From the NCBI GenBank assembly GCA_023423405.1, contig JAFAFR010000023.1, positions 124,001-188,000 on the forward strand: a stretch of DNA of 64,000 bases, read 5' to 3'. A model generated the notes under the pieces. That model was given only the letters and a program-made list of their open reading frames with translations. It was not told where the DNA came from and did not search any database. Position 1 is the stretch's first letter, and every line of letters begins with the position of its first letter. Shown here one piece after another: positions 42,336-51,902 of this stretch. This stretch comes from Bacteroidota bacterium. Its GTDB lineage: Bacteria > Bacteroidota > Bacteroidia > Chitinophagales > Chitinophagaceae. The position numbers and the translations under genes are program-made.

Positions 42336-44690
42336 ATGCCACGGTTTCAAGTTTTCTGCAGCCAGGGTGATCTGAATACGACAACCAATAGCGAAGGAGA
42401 GGCGTATGCCCTTAAAAACCAGCACGATAGCGAAACTGATTCCAGACATGTAGTAAAAGTATACCGTGAAGTGGGTATCCGTGCAGAAGCAAGGAATATG
42501 TTGAAGATGGAATACATGATGCAAGCTGCGCGCCGGGCTTCGGATTTGGGCGGAGCTGCAGCAGGTATTGACAGGCCGGCTATTTCCCACTCCACCAAAA
42601 TGGTACAGCGGGAGAAGAACTTCATGGTAAGAGAATCGAACCGGGACAAGCTTGGCCTTTCTGCGCTTGCGAATCAATTGAGCAAGCTGGAAGAAGCTCA
42701 GATCGAAACCTGGGATGCGGTGAACAAACCTCCGCATGAAAAGGCTGCGCTTTGTGGTAAGCCTGTGGCAAGAATTCTCGACAACCAGTCGGAAGATGGT
42801 CCGCAGCCTATCGCTACCGGCTTCATGGTGACCAACGATCTGCTGCTCACCAACTATCATGTTTTTCCCGACTATGATTTTGCGGTGGACTGCCTTGCCA
42901 ATTTCAACTATGAGTACAAGGGAGATGTGATCGATCGTGGCAGTCTGTTTCAAATTGATCCTGCCAAGTTCTTTTACTCCTGTAAAGAACTGGATTTTGC
43001 GCTGGTAGGAGTAAAAGGGCAGTCAACTGATGGAAAATCTATCACCGACCAGGGATTTATTACAATGATCGCCACACCAGGTAAGATCGATATCAACAGT
43101 GAAATGAACATTATCCAGTATCCGCTTGGGTTACCAAAGCAATATGCCTGCGTCAATAATTTTGTCTCTGAAATATTTCCTGACACAGGGTTTGTGCGGT
43201 ACACTACCGATACCAACCGGTCTTCCAGCGGATCGCCGGCATTCAATAAATCATGGGAACTAAGTGCCTTGCATCACTGTGCTATTCCCAAGCTAATCGA
43301 TGGGCAAATCGTAAACCGAAACGATCAGGTTTGGGATGGTAAAGACCTCGACACCGTTTATTGGGTGTCCAATGAAGGTGTCAGCATCAGTTCTATTGTA
43401 ACCTATTTGAAATCACACCAGGGTGAAATCAGGACCTCTAATCCGATACTCTTGAATGTTTTATTAGGCAATACTGTTGACCCGCTTTTGTCTAACCCCG
43501 TTAACGGCCTCGCGGATGCGGCGAATCAGAATGAAAGCGGGAGCACCAAATCCCTGGTCGGATCCCCTGTTTTCAATAACTGTAACTTCGTATTTAATGG
43601 CCCTGTAAGCATCACTGTTTATCCACCGGGAAGCCATCAGAATGGAGGACCCTCGTTAAAGAGCGGAGAAATACCCGGCGAAGGAACAGCGGGTGCAGGC
43701 ATGCAGTCTTCTGCAATGGAGCAGGCGGCCATCCGGTTCGATGAAGATTATGATGACCGGGTTGATCTTGGGTATGACCCTGATTTCCTTGAAGACTATA
43801 CTTTGAATATACCGGTTGTTGAAGAGGAGCGCAGCGGGGAAATGTACCGGGAAGACGGTGAGGTAATGGAGTTTAAATATTATAATTATTCCCTTGCCAT
43901 GAATAAAAAGCGGCGGTTTTGTATGTGGACGGCGGCCATGGTCAACTATGATCCGGATTGCAGATCAGGAAAGTCACGCAAAGCATTCGGACGCGATACC
44001 TGGAGAGCCGATCCGCGTCTTCCTACGAAATACCAGGTTATTGCCACTGAATTATATAACCCTGCCAGGCGTGTTGAGCAGGGACATATTGTAAGACGTG
44101 ACGACACCTGCTGGTCAGCGGACAGGGATGAGTCCTTTATAGAGTTTGCCAATTCCGACACCTTTCATTTTACCAATTGCACCCCCCAGCTCGAACCATT
44201 CAACCGGAAAAATCCGAGGGCAAAAGAAGGCTATGAGGGCATTCACGGAATATGGGGTGCACTGGAGGAGCATATAAAGGAACAGTTGGGAAACAACGAC
44301 CAGAAGGCGGTTATCTTCGCTGGTCCTCACCTGGACGACAAGGACCCGAAACAGGACTTCGGAAAAGGTGTAATACAATATCCGGTTCAATTTTGGAAAA
44401 TTGTTTGTCTGCGTAACGCAGAAGGAAAGCTTTTCACCTATGGTTTTTGGTTGAGCCAAAAAGATGTGCTGGAACAATTTGGCTTAGGTTTGCCGGAAGC
44501 GGTTGACTTTCGGAAATTCAAAAAAAGCCAGGTTAAGATCAGTGTGATAGCAAAACGTACGAAACTGAAATTTCCGGATGTTGTACTGGATACGGATGTA
44601 TTGCGTCTTAACGCGCCCGAATCCCTGGAAGATGAACTGTTCTACAACGAGGTAAAGGATATCCAGATCTATCCGAAAATAGGCGGGTAA
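42336..44690 (+). CDS. Trypsin-like protease fused to a DNA/RNA non-specific endonuclease
   Basis: This 784-residue protein has no signal peptide or membrane segment. Residues about 135-320 are a trypsin-like serine protease: LLLTNYHVF (H175), KELDFALVGV (D220) and NRSSSGSPAF (S298 as nucleophile). After a linker (about 400-470) that is glycine- and serine-rich, residues about 500-770 match the NUC1 endonuclease fold. There, RRVEQGHIVRRDD replaces the usual DRGH (H584 kept), and FTNCTPQLEPFN keeps the asparagine and glutamine positions. The first 130 residues are helical and unrecognised. It lies between an envelope-protein gene and a phospholipase C-type gene. A protease-gated nuclease effector, in defence or as a delivered toxin, is inferred. 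Confidence 0.8.
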   Translation: MPRFQVFCSQGDLNTTTNSEGEAYALKNQHDSETDSRHVVKVYREVGIRAEARNMLKMEYMMQAARRASDLGGAAAGIDRPAISHSTKMVQREKNFMVRESNRDKLGLSALANQLSKLEEAQIETWDAVNKPPHEKAALCGKPVARILDNQSEDGPQPIATGFMVTNDLLLTNYHVFPDYDFAVDCLANFNYEYKGDVIDRGSLFQIDPAKFFYSCKELDFALVGVKGQSTDGKSITDQGFITMIATPGKIDINSEMNIIQYPLGLPKQYACVNNFVSEIFPDTGFVRYTTDTNRSSSGSPAFNKSWELSALHHCAIPKLIDGQIVNRNDQVWDGKDLDTVYWVSNEGVSISSIVTYLKSHQGEIRTSNPILLNVLLGNTVDPLLSNPVNGLADAANQNESGSTKSLVGSPVFNNCNFVFNGPVSITVYPPGSHQNGGPSLKSGEIPGEGTAGAGMQSSAMEQAAIRFDEDYDDRVDLGYDPDFLEDYTLNIPVVEEERSGEMYREDGEVMEFKYYNYSLAMNKKRRFCMWTAAMVNYDPDCRSGKSRKAFGRDTWRADPRLPTKYQVIATELYNPARRVEQGHIVRRDDTCWSADRDESFIEFANSDTFHFTNCTPQLEPFNRKNPRAKEGYEGIHGIWGALEEHIKEQLGNNDQKAVIFAGPHLDDKDPKQDFGKGVIQYPVQFWKIVCLRNAEGKLFTYGFWLSQKDVLEQFGLGLPEAVDFRKFKKSQVKISVIAKRTKLKFPDVVLDTDVLRLNAPESLEDELFYNEVKDIQIYPKIGG

Positions 44691-44748
44691 TTATTCTTCT
44701 ACGTTCCCCTCCGCACCCGTCTTTTCTACATTTTTTAAAACAAAGAAA

Positions 44749-47664
44749 ATGACGCAGCAAATTTTTTCAGCTGGCAAAGAAGGCGATGGTATTTACCTGG
44801 TGTCACAGTATGGCGACCGCAGGGATGATATCGCGATCCCGCCCAACCAGGAGCTGGAATTTAAAATTTACAACGGCCCAGGCGCCATGAAAATGGATTT
44901 CACCGTTGGCATCGCTATAGATTCGCCTGTTCCCATAACGGCGCGCAGCGTACCTACCGGACTGGATTTCGACAGTCACCGGGGCTTTGGCTGGGAATGG
45001 GAACTGGATCCTGATCTGCAGCGCGACCCAACGCTCCCGCCTCCTTTTCCGACCGGCGGTGGCGGAGGTCATTCGCCCTATGTGCGCGAGCCATTGAAGG
45101 TGGCGCTCTACCAACCCGGTGCGAGCCAGCCCATCCATAGCTGGCAGTTTAGTAATGAATTCGCCTATGGTGAAAGAGAAATGAGTTTTCCTGTTACCAC
45201 TTTTAATGGTAACCCGGTTTTTATAGATCCGACCATTATGCAAACGACGGGTTGGTGGACCTGCAGGGTGTCGCACGGTGCGCCGGTGGCAGCGCACATC
45301 GTTTTCTGGTCGAAAAGCTACCTGCAGAAAGCGGTGTTGAAGGAAACCATTTTACAATATCGCTGGCTCAATCACGCTTTCACCAATGTTATGAGTGTGC
45401 TGACGCCGCGGGCCTCCATCAGCAATCATCATCTTACTGCAGGCATCCTAGACGAATTGAGCAAGGCGGTTAATATTCCTCCCATCGACTTTACGCTCGA
45501 TAAAGACGAGCTCACCGGCAATGGCGAACTGCTGGCGGTTGAGACCACCGCCACCCTGGGATCGGCCATGAAGGCACATATGGTGCAGGTCAGGGACAGT
45601 TTCCACGATCTTTCTGCAGATGAAAAGAGAACCTGGAACAACCGGATCGACCTGATCGATGACAATGAGCTGGTGGTGAAGATCACGGCGCTGTTCAGTA
45701 ATCCTACGATCAGTTTTGCCAAATACGGGATAGATGGCGCCATCCGTCTCGGAAAGCAGCCCGTGATCTATATTCCTTTCGCCAATTCGGGCAGGCGTTC
45801 CTGTTTTGTTGACCTGGGTTACCGGGTGCTGGGATTGTCGCCGGAAGAACGTGTGCTGTTTTCCACCTTCGATTCAGACAATTATGAGTTACTGACGCAT
45901 CTCAATGAAACGGTTGCCAATGCCATCGTAGCCAATTTTGCAGCGATCCAGAAATATTTCCGGCTGGCGTTGGGAAAAGCATGTGGCAAAATCGCGCAGG
46001 TAGATACATACCGCGCTGATGGACGGGGCTGGGTGATCAGTCACTACGATCTTAAAATTCCTGATCCCAATGCGCAACCCGGCAGTGGCCGGCCCATTCA
46101 CCTGGGGGATACGGTAAATACTGGATTCAACCGCGCAGGGGCGGGCGGAGCTGAGCCTGTTTTTGAAAATGTGCCGGTTGATACGCCTCCGCCTGATCCG
46201 GGTTACGGCGTTTTCCCCGACGATTTCAAAGTAAGTGACAACGGGACGCTGGCCCGACTCGATAAGGTCAAAACGCTGGTGGTGATCATGATGGAGAATC
46301 GTTCTTTTGATCACTTCCTGGGTAACCTGGCCCGGGCCATGCCTATTGCAGGTGATAATTATACGGCCTTCCCACTCAATTTCACCAATAAAAAAGCCGG
46401 CAGTTTTGCGGGGCCGATCCCCGTTATACCCGCTTCCCAACTGGGTTTCACCAATGTGCTGGTGACGCCGGTAAGCCCCGAGCACGAATACGATCATGTG
46501 CTCAGGCAGATCAGCGACGGTTACGGAGATGAGAACCACCTGGAGAACATGGGCCAGATGCAGGGCTTTACCACCAATATACTTGAACGGTTCAACGACC
46601 ATCCTGAGACACAGTTCTTTTCCCCGCAGATGGTGATGAGTTATTATGAAGGAGAACAGTTGCCCATGTATTATTTCCTGGCTGCTCACTATAAAGTACT
46701 GGATCACTGGTTTGCAGCGCACCCCGGTCCCACCTGGCCCAATCGCATTGCGATGACCACTGGTAAGTTGATCGGGCTTCGCAATTTCAGCATGCTGAAC
46801 GACGACCGGATTGGATATTTCAGGGAGCCAACGGTGTTTGATACACTCAGCCGTTATGGTATCGACTGGCGATACCTGGAGAGCAATGTGTCGATCCTCC
46901 GGCTGTTTGACGCTTACCGTACCGATATCGACAAGGTAGCGCCACTCAAGGAAAACGATTCCTATACACTGGCAGAAAATAACCTGGGTGATGATCCTTA
47001 CAGCGGGCTGGAATTGTTGCTGCGCCGCGATACCCTGCCGCGGGTGATCTTTATTGATCCCCGTTTCAGCGATGCCCCACCTATAAAAAAGGCCTGCGAT
47101 GATCTGGCGCCCACGAATATTGGCCATGGCCAGCATTTCATACGCGATATCTATAAAAAGCTTTTTGGCTCACGCCATGCGAAAGATATTGCGCTTATCA
47201 TCACCTATGATGAGCACGGTGGTTTCTTCGACCATGTGCCACCACCAGGTACGCCGCCATCCGGCATTACGGGTATCGATCCCATTCATCCGGATGGGCC
47301 ATCTTTCATGGGGGTGCGCGTTCCTGCATTCCTGGTATCATCCTATGTATCGCCGCATTCTGTTTCGCATGCTGTCTTTGATCACACATCCATCCTGAAG
47401 TCTATCCTGGTGCACAACCGAAGGAAAATTCCGCGGGATGCATTCAGCCTTTTCAGCGAGCGTGTGAAAAAAGCTGAACACATTGGTGTGGCGCTGGACC
47501 TTGATGTGCCGGGAGACGTTCCACCTGCGCCGGATAATTTATATGGCAGTGAAACGGGTGTGGTATCATCGGGACGGAATAGCAATTACCGGCCGGGCCA
47601 GCCGCTGGACATCGACGATTTTCACGAAGTGCTCAGGACCTTATTTATGCCTGAGATAAAATAA
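44749..47664 (+). CDS. Phospholipase C/acid phosphatase-type phosphoesterase with a large N-terminal extension
   Basis: This 971-residue protein has no signal peptide, unlike most enzymes of its family. Residues about 505-970 form the phosphoesterase domain (PLC/AcpA type): LVVIMMENRSFDHFLGNL (516-525 core), a HPGPTWPNR motif, HGQHFIRDIYKKLF, ITYDEHGGFFDHVPPP, and GVRVPAFLVSSYVSPHSVSH. The first 480 residues are unrecognised, starting with a beta-sandwich-like part (GIYLVSQYGDRRDDI, LEFKIYNGPG) and a helical segment. The gene lies 58 bases after the protease-nuclease gene. Cleaving phospholipids or phosphomonoesters is the family activity. Its role here may be membrane damage by an effector. 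Confidence 0.85.
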   Translation: MTQQIFSAGKEGDGIYLVSQYGDRRDDIAIPPNQELEFKIYNGPGAMKMDFTVGIAIDSPVPITARSVPTGLDFDSHRGFGWEWELDPDLQRDPTLPPPFPTGGGGGHSPYVREPLKVALYQPGASQPIHSWQFSNEFAYGEREMSFPVTTFNGNPVFIDPTIMQTTGWWTCRVSHGAPVAAHIVFWSKSYLQKAVLKETILQYRWLNHAFTNVMSVLTPRASISNHHLTAGILDELSKAVNIPPIDFTLDKDELTGNGELLAVETTATLGSAMKAHMVQVRDSFHDLSADEKRTWNNRIDLIDDNELVVKITALFSNPTISFAKYGIDGAIRLGKQPVIYIPFANSGRRSCFVDLGYRVLGLSPEERVLFSTFDSDNYELLTHLNETVANAIVANFAAIQKYFRLALGKACGKIAQVDTYRADGRGWVISHYDLKIPDPNAQPGSGRPIHLGDTVNTGFNRAGAGGAEPVFENVPVDTPPPDPGYGVFPDDFKVSDNGTLARLDKVKTLVVIMMENRSFDHFLGNLARAMPIAGDNYTAFPLNFTNKKAGSFAGPIPVIPASQLGFTNVLVTPVSPEHEYDHVLRQISDGYGDENHLENMGQMQGFTTNILERFNDHPETQFFSPQMVMSYYEGEQLPMYYFLAAHYKVLDHWFAAHPGPTWPNRIAMTTGKLIGLRNFSMLNDDRIGYFREPTVFDTLSRYGIDWRYLESNVSILRLFDAYRTDIDKVAPLKENDSYTLAENNLGDDPYSGLELLLRRDTLPRVIFIDPRFSDAPPIKKACDDLAPTNIGHGQHFIRDIYKKLFGSRHAKDIALIITYDEHGGFFDHVPPPGTPPSGITGIDPIHPDGPSFMGVRVPAFLVSSYVSPHSVSHAVFDHTSILKSILVHNRRKIPRDAFSLFSERVKKAEHIGVALDLDVPGDVPPAPDNLYGSETGVVSSGRNSNYRPGQPLDIDDFHEVLRTLFMPEIK

Positions 47665-47786
47665 GCGCCTGTTAAGCGGCTGTTTTTATTTTAACGGCAT
47701 TTTAATTATTGGCTGAAACACCTTTGTGCACTGCGTTTGGAGTGGCGGTATATGCATTGTACGGGCCGCTTCAATTTTGAATTGGC

Positions 47787-47794
47787 TAACTTTG
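47787..47794 (+). promoter_or_regulatory. -7 promoter element TAACTTTG before the sucrose-phosphate synthase gene
   Basis: TAACTTTG matches the TAnnTTTG consensus exactly and lies about 25 bases before the start codon. A matching -33 TTTG is not at the ideal distance. The 155-base interval 47665-47819 shows nothing else. Confidence 0.55.
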
Positions 47795-47819
47795 CCCCTC
47801 TTTGCGAATCAAATGAATA

Positions 47820-49997
47820 ATGATGGGAGGATTTTACATTCAATTATTCAGTCCGCATGGTCTCATCCGTTACTCAAACCCAGAAATAGGCCGCGATAAG
47901 GATACAGGCGGCCAGGTGAAATATGTGTTGGAGCTGCTGGAAGCGCTGTCGCTTCATCCCGGGGTTAAAAAAGTGGACCTGTTCACCCGGCGGATCACTG
48001 ACAAGAGGGTTTCCCTGAGTTACGACCAGGAAATAGAACAGGTAAATGCCAAAGCACGCATTGTTCGCATCAACTGCGGCGGTAGTTCATACCGGCAGAA
48101 AGAAAACCTGTGGGATTACCTGGATGAGTTTGTGGACAATACCATCCGCTTTATAGAAAAGCAGGGTGAGCACCCTCATGTGGTACATGGTCACTATGCG
48201 GATGGCAATTACCTGGCGCGCCAGATCAGCGAGGTATATGGTATTCCCTTTTTGGCTACCGGTCATTCTTTGGGCAGGAACAAGCAAAAGCATCTCCTGC
48301 AACAGGAAATGAGCCCGGAGAAGATAGAAGAGAAATTCAATATGTTGCGGCGTATAACAGAGGAGGAATCTGTTCTGCAGCACGCGGATACCATTGTTGT
48401 CAGCACGCAGCACATCATCGACAGCCAATACAACGAGTACCAGCATTTCCGGTCGGGCGTGTTTAAAGTGATTCCGCCCGGTGTAAACACGGAATTGTTC
48501 TACCCTTTCTATCGTTTCGAAATGCCTTCGTTTCACATGACGCTGGAACAGGAGCAGGCCGTTTACCGTGTGGGGGCTGATATAGACCGGTTTCTGTTCA
48601 ACCCTGCGAAACCGCTGATCCTTTCTATTGGGCGTGCCGACAAGCGGAAGAATTTTGAAACGATCATCCAGTCGTACGGACAGGACAGGGAGTTGCAGTC
48701 GATGGCCAATCTTGCCATTTTTGCAGGTGTCCGGAAAGACATTACAAAGATGCCCGAAGAAGAACAATCCATTCTCACCAACCTGCTGTTGCTGATGGAT
48801 AAGTTTGATCTGTACGGGAAAATGGCCATCCCTAAGAAGAATGATCCCCTGCTGGATGTGCCGGAGATTTACCGGCTGGCTGCCAGGAAAAAAGGTGTAT
48901 TTGTAAATGCTACGCCCGGTGAAAATTTTGGCCTTACCATTGTGGAAGCTGCAGCCTGCGGGCTTCCGGTGATTGCTTCACCTACCGGCGGGCCGAAAGA
49001 AATTCTGGAAAGCTGCAACAACGGGATCCTGGTAGATGTGGAAGATCCTGCTGCGATTGCGGATGCGCTCAAACGCATCATTGCCGACCAGGGATTTTGG
49101 GAGCGCTGTTCCGCCAATGGCATTTTGGGAGCGGACCAGTTGTATTCCTGGAAATCGTATGCGGACAACTATGTGCAGTTGTTGCAGGACCTGTACAGCC
49201 GGGAAGAATCCCGGGACAATTCTTTCAGGAGCAAACCGGCTTATGGGAAAAAACTGGCGCGGGCAGAACAATTCATCATTACCGACCTGGATGGCACGCT
49301 GGTTGACGGCGCGCGTACCGATGGACTGCCGGCATTAAAAGAATGGTTGCTCGATCACCAGGACAGGATCGTATTTGGTGTGGCCAGTGGTCGCAACAGG
49401 CACCTGGCGCTGCAGGCGTTTTCGAATTATGACCTTCCCGAACCCGATATCCTGATCTGTTCGGCCGGTTCAGAAATATTTTATACTGGCAAAATGATTC
49501 CCGATCATGGCTGGGAGAGCCATATCAATCACCAGTGGAAAAGAAAGGAACTGGAAAATGCGCTGCGGCTTTTTCCGGGCATCCGGCTCCAGGAGTCAGA
49601 AGCGCAATGGAAGTTCAAGCTCAGTTATTACGCAGACGAAGGTTTTACAGAAAACCAGATGGCCGACCTGTATAAATTCCTGGACGACAAAAAACTCAGG
49701 GCCAAGGTATTGCTGACGGATAACAAATACCTTGATCTGCTGCCCTATCGTGCCAGTAAAGGAAACGCCGTTCGGTTCCTCGGTCATAAATGGAAGATGC
49801 CGCTGGAGCGCATCATCACAGCCGGCAACAGCGGCAATGACAGGGATATGCTTACCGGTAAGACCAGGGGCATTGTGGTGGCCAACTACAGCCCCGAACT
49901 GGAAGAGCTGAAGAAAAGCAGGATGGTGTATTTCACTAAGAATCCGCTTTCCATGGGAGTGCTCGAAGGAATCAGGTTTTACGAAGGCCGTGTGTGA
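47820..49997 (+). CDS. Sucrose-phosphate synthase with fused phosphatase-like HAD domain
   Basis: This 725-residue protein has a GT-B glycosyltransferase part (residues 1-470): HGLIRYSNPEIGRDKDTGGQ, VHGHYADGNYLA, FLATGHSLGRNK, PPGVNTELFYPF, LSIGRADKRKN, and NATPGENFGLTIVEAAACGLPVI with the E-x7-E signature. A HAD-IIB domain of sucrose-phosphatase type follows (from about 485): ITDLDGTLVDG, VFGVASGRN, DILICSAGSEI, ITAGNSGNDRDML. The two parts would make sucrose 6-phosphate from UDP- or ADP-glucose and fructose 6-phosphate, then dephosphorylate it. Start codons at 47820 and 47823 are both possible. The role is probably osmoprotection or storage. It stands next to an EamA transporter gene. Confidence 0.92.
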   Translation: MMGGFYIQLFSPHGLIRYSNPEIGRDKDTGGQVKYVLELLEALSLHPGVKKVDLFTRRITDKRVSLSYDQEIEQVNAKARIVRINCGGSSYRQKENLWDYLDEFVDNTIRFIEKQGEHPHVVHGHYADGNYLARQISEVYGIPFLATGHSLGRNKQKHLLQQEMSPEKIEEKFNMLRRITEEESVLQHADTIVVSTQHIIDSQYNEYQHFRSGVFKVIPPGVNTELFYPFYRFEMPSFHMTLEQEQAVYRVGADIDRFLFNPAKPLILSIGRADKRKNFETIIQSYGQDRELQSMANLAIFAGVRKDITKMPEEEQSILTNLLLLMDKFDLYGKMAIPKKNDPLLDVPEIYRLAARKKGVFVNATPGENFGLTIVEAAACGLPVIASPTGGPKEILESCNNGILVDVEDPAAIADALKRIIADQGFWERCSANGILGADQLYSWKSYADNYVQLLQDLYSREESRDNSFRSKPAYGKKLARAEQFIITDLDGTLVDGARTDGLPALKEWLLDHQDRIVFGVASGRNRHLALQAFSNYDLPEPDILICSAGSEIFYTGKMIPDHGWESHINHQWKRKELENALRLFPGIRLQESEAQWKFKLSYYADEGFTENQMADLYKFLDDKKLRAKVLLTDNKYLDLLPYRASKGNAVRFLGHKWKMPLERIITAGNSGNDRDMLTGKTRGIVVANYSPELEELKKSRMVYFTKNPLSMGVLEGIRFYEGRV

Positions 49998-50027
49998 TCC
50001 GGCATATCTTTATCTTTTAGGAATAAA

Positions 50028-50918
50028 ATGACGGCATCCATACTGGTTGTAATAGCAGTGGTTTTAAGGATCGTTTCGAATCCATTGGGAAATGTGTTTC
50101 AGAAACAACTGACGGCAAAGGGTATTCACCCGCTCGTGGTAAACTTCACCACTTATTTTTTGCTTTCCCTCTGCTGTCTGTTCTTTGCTGCGTTCATTGA
50201 CCGGCCAAGCCTGGGCCGCGATTTCTGGACCTGGTCGGTACTGGGTGGCATGGTGGGCACTGTGGGAAACGGGTTTCTCGTAAAGGCGCTGGAAACGGGC
50301 GATCTGTCTGTACTGGGACCCATCAATTCTTACAAAGCAGTAGTGGGAATGGTGTTTGGGGTCACCCTGCTGGCAGAAATACCGAATATATGGGGGATAC
50401 TGGGCGTCATCACCATTATTTACGGCAGCTATTTTGTGCTCGATACCACCGAAGAGAAATTTTCCTGGGCCCTGCTGAAACGGCGCGATATCCAGTTCCG
50501 GATAGGGGCCATGGTGCTGACGGCCATTGAGGCCGTTTTTGTAAAAAAACTGATCCTGGTTTCTTCCACCACCATTGCTTTTGTAAGCTGGTGCGTAACG
50601 GGTGCATTTTTTTCTTTCTTGTTATTGCTGATCAGCCGCCCGGGTATAACGGAAGGGTTTGGTAAAGCTTTTGAGGGGCATAACCTGAAGAGGTACCTGC
50701 TGCTGGTGTTGTGCGTTGGCATCATGCAGTTTGCCACCAACTATTCCTTTGATCATATGCCGGTTGGATATGCATTGTCGCTGTTTCAGCTTTCCACCAT
50801 TGTGAGCATTTTATTGGGCTACCGGTTTTTCCAGGAAAAGGACATTGCGAAAAAGACCATGGGTTCCGTGATCATGGTGGCTGGGTCGGTTCTGATCATT
50901 TTATTAAAAGACAAATAG
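50028..50918 (+). CDS. EamA/DMT-family transporter
   Basis: This 296-residue inner membrane protein has ten predicted helices in two EamA halves (VVNFTTYFLLSLCCLFF, GNGFLVKALETGDLSVLGPINSYKAVVGMVFGV, then GIMQFATNYSFDHMPVGYALSLFQLSTIVSILLGYRFFQEKD). EamA proteins export metabolites or exchange drugs. The substrate is not predictable. It lies 30 bases after the sucrose-phosphate synthase gene, so a link to sugar metabolite export is conceivable. Confidence 0.88.
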   Translation: MTASILVVIAVVLRIVSNPLGNVFQKQLTAKGIHPLVVNFTTYFLLSLCCLFFAAFIDRPSLGRDFWTWSVLGGMVGTVGNGFLVKALETGDLSVLGPINSYKAVVGMVFGVTLLAEIPNIWGILGVITIIYGSYFVLDTTEEKFSWALLKRRDIQFRIGAMVLTAIEAVFVKKLILVSSTTIAFVSWCVTGAFFSFLLLLISRPGITEGFGKAFEGHNLKRYLLLVLCVGIMQFATNYSFDHMPVGYALSLFQLSTIVSILLGYRFFQEKDIAKKTMGSVIMVAGSVLIILLKDK

Positions 50919-51069
50919 AAGTGAGGATTCGTGGCCGGCGCACAATCTGTATTTTTTCGCGGCAGTTACCCAAAAAGGGTGAAAAAACGGTATATATATG
51001 TCGGGGTTTTTTAGCTTTTTTGCTAATGGGGCTGCGTCTTTCCCGGGATGCAGCCAGGAGACCCCGAAA

Positions 51070-51402
51070 ATGAGCTTTATGGCAAAATTTGAATATCGTT
51101 ATACCCCTATGGGATGGTTTTTCAGATTGGTTGGAAATCGCGGTGAGCGTTTGTTGTACGCAGATATGGTGCCTACCCTGGAAGAGTGCCTGGAAAGTAT
51201 TAAAGCGATAAGGGAATATGCGGCAGACCCGATAAGTTATGAGCGGCAGCAGACCCATTCGGGTTACTATAATTTTATATTTTCTGCGGGCAGCCGGGTT
51301 TGCATAGGGCATTCAGATATGTTCACCACCGCCGCAGAACGCGATGCCGTGCTGGAGAAAGTGATGCACTACGCCGCCGCGGCTGAACTGCAGCAGTTGT
51401 GA
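51070..51402 (+). CDS. DUF1508/YegP-like small protein
   Basis: The start at ATG 51070 is preferred (an open frame to 50998 adds 24 atypical residues), giving 110 residues. Two degenerate copies of the YegP-like motif are seen. The first runs YRYTPMGWFFRLVGNRGERLLYADMVPTLEECLESIKAIREYA and the second begins YNFIFSAGSRVCIGHSDMFTTAAERDAVLEKV. DUF1508 proteins are small, cytoplasmic and functionally unclear, often stress-linked. The family call rests on the G-x-x-(F/Y)-x-L and S-x-(M/Y)-(Y/F) spacing. Confidence 0.65.
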   Translation: MSFMAKFEYRYTPMGWFFRLVGNRGERLLYADMVPTLEECLESIKAIREYAADPISYERQQTHSGYYNFIFSAGSRVCIGHSDMFTTAAERDAVLEKVMHYAAAAELQQL

Positions 51403-51476
51403 CCGGCCGGCTGCTTTGTCGCCTGAGTCCGATCCGGAGCCGATCCCGATCCTGCGCCTGTCCGCCAGAACAGTTA

Positions 51477-51827
51477 CTAACGTTTATACCCATACGCACA
51501 ATGCCGGCATCCGCTCCGGCAGCAATAGCCCCTTTGCAGGTGATACAATTCCGTGAAAACCAGGAACCCGTTTTCCAGGTAATAGTGAACGCCTTCCTGC
51601 TGTAACAGGGCGCTATCGGGAAAAGGATGCTCCAGGCTGTAGGCAACGAGTGCGTTTATCTCTTCCAGGCAGTTGTTACAGAGGCAGCCATAGAGGGTTT
51701 TTTGCAGAAAGGAAAGGGTTTCAGGAAGCAGGGTTACCGTGCTGCAGGAACAGTTGCTGATAGCAGCGGCATTGCAGGAGAAGGACTGCTTACAACGCGG
51801 ACAATATTTTTCTGTTACCGTAGACAA
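51477..51827 (-). CDS. Cysteine-rich CWC and DUF5522 double-domain protein
   Basis: This 116-residue protein combines two small cysteine-rich modules. The first is an N-terminal CWC-type knuckle (KYCPRCKQSFSCNAAAISNCSC). The second is a C-terminal DUF5522-like part (YYLENGFLVFTELYHLQRGYCCRSGCRHCAYGYKR). Both are usually separate small genes in Bacteroidota. The cysteine pairs suggest zinc or iron-sulfur binding. It is convergent with the DUF1508-like gene and divergent from the glycerophosphodiesterase gene. The function is unknown. Confidence 0.8.
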   Translation of the reverse strand: MSTVTEKYCPRCKQSFSCNAAAISNCSCSTVTLLPETLSFLQKTLYGCLCNNCLEEINALVAYSLEHPFPDSALLQQEGVHYYLENGFLVFTELYHLQRGYCCRSGCRHCAYGYKR

Positions 51828-51902
51828 AGCTGAAATGGAATCCTGAAATTATGATTTAGTTTTGTGACACCCGTCAAACGGGCAGCTCTCAAATCTTCAG
51901 TT

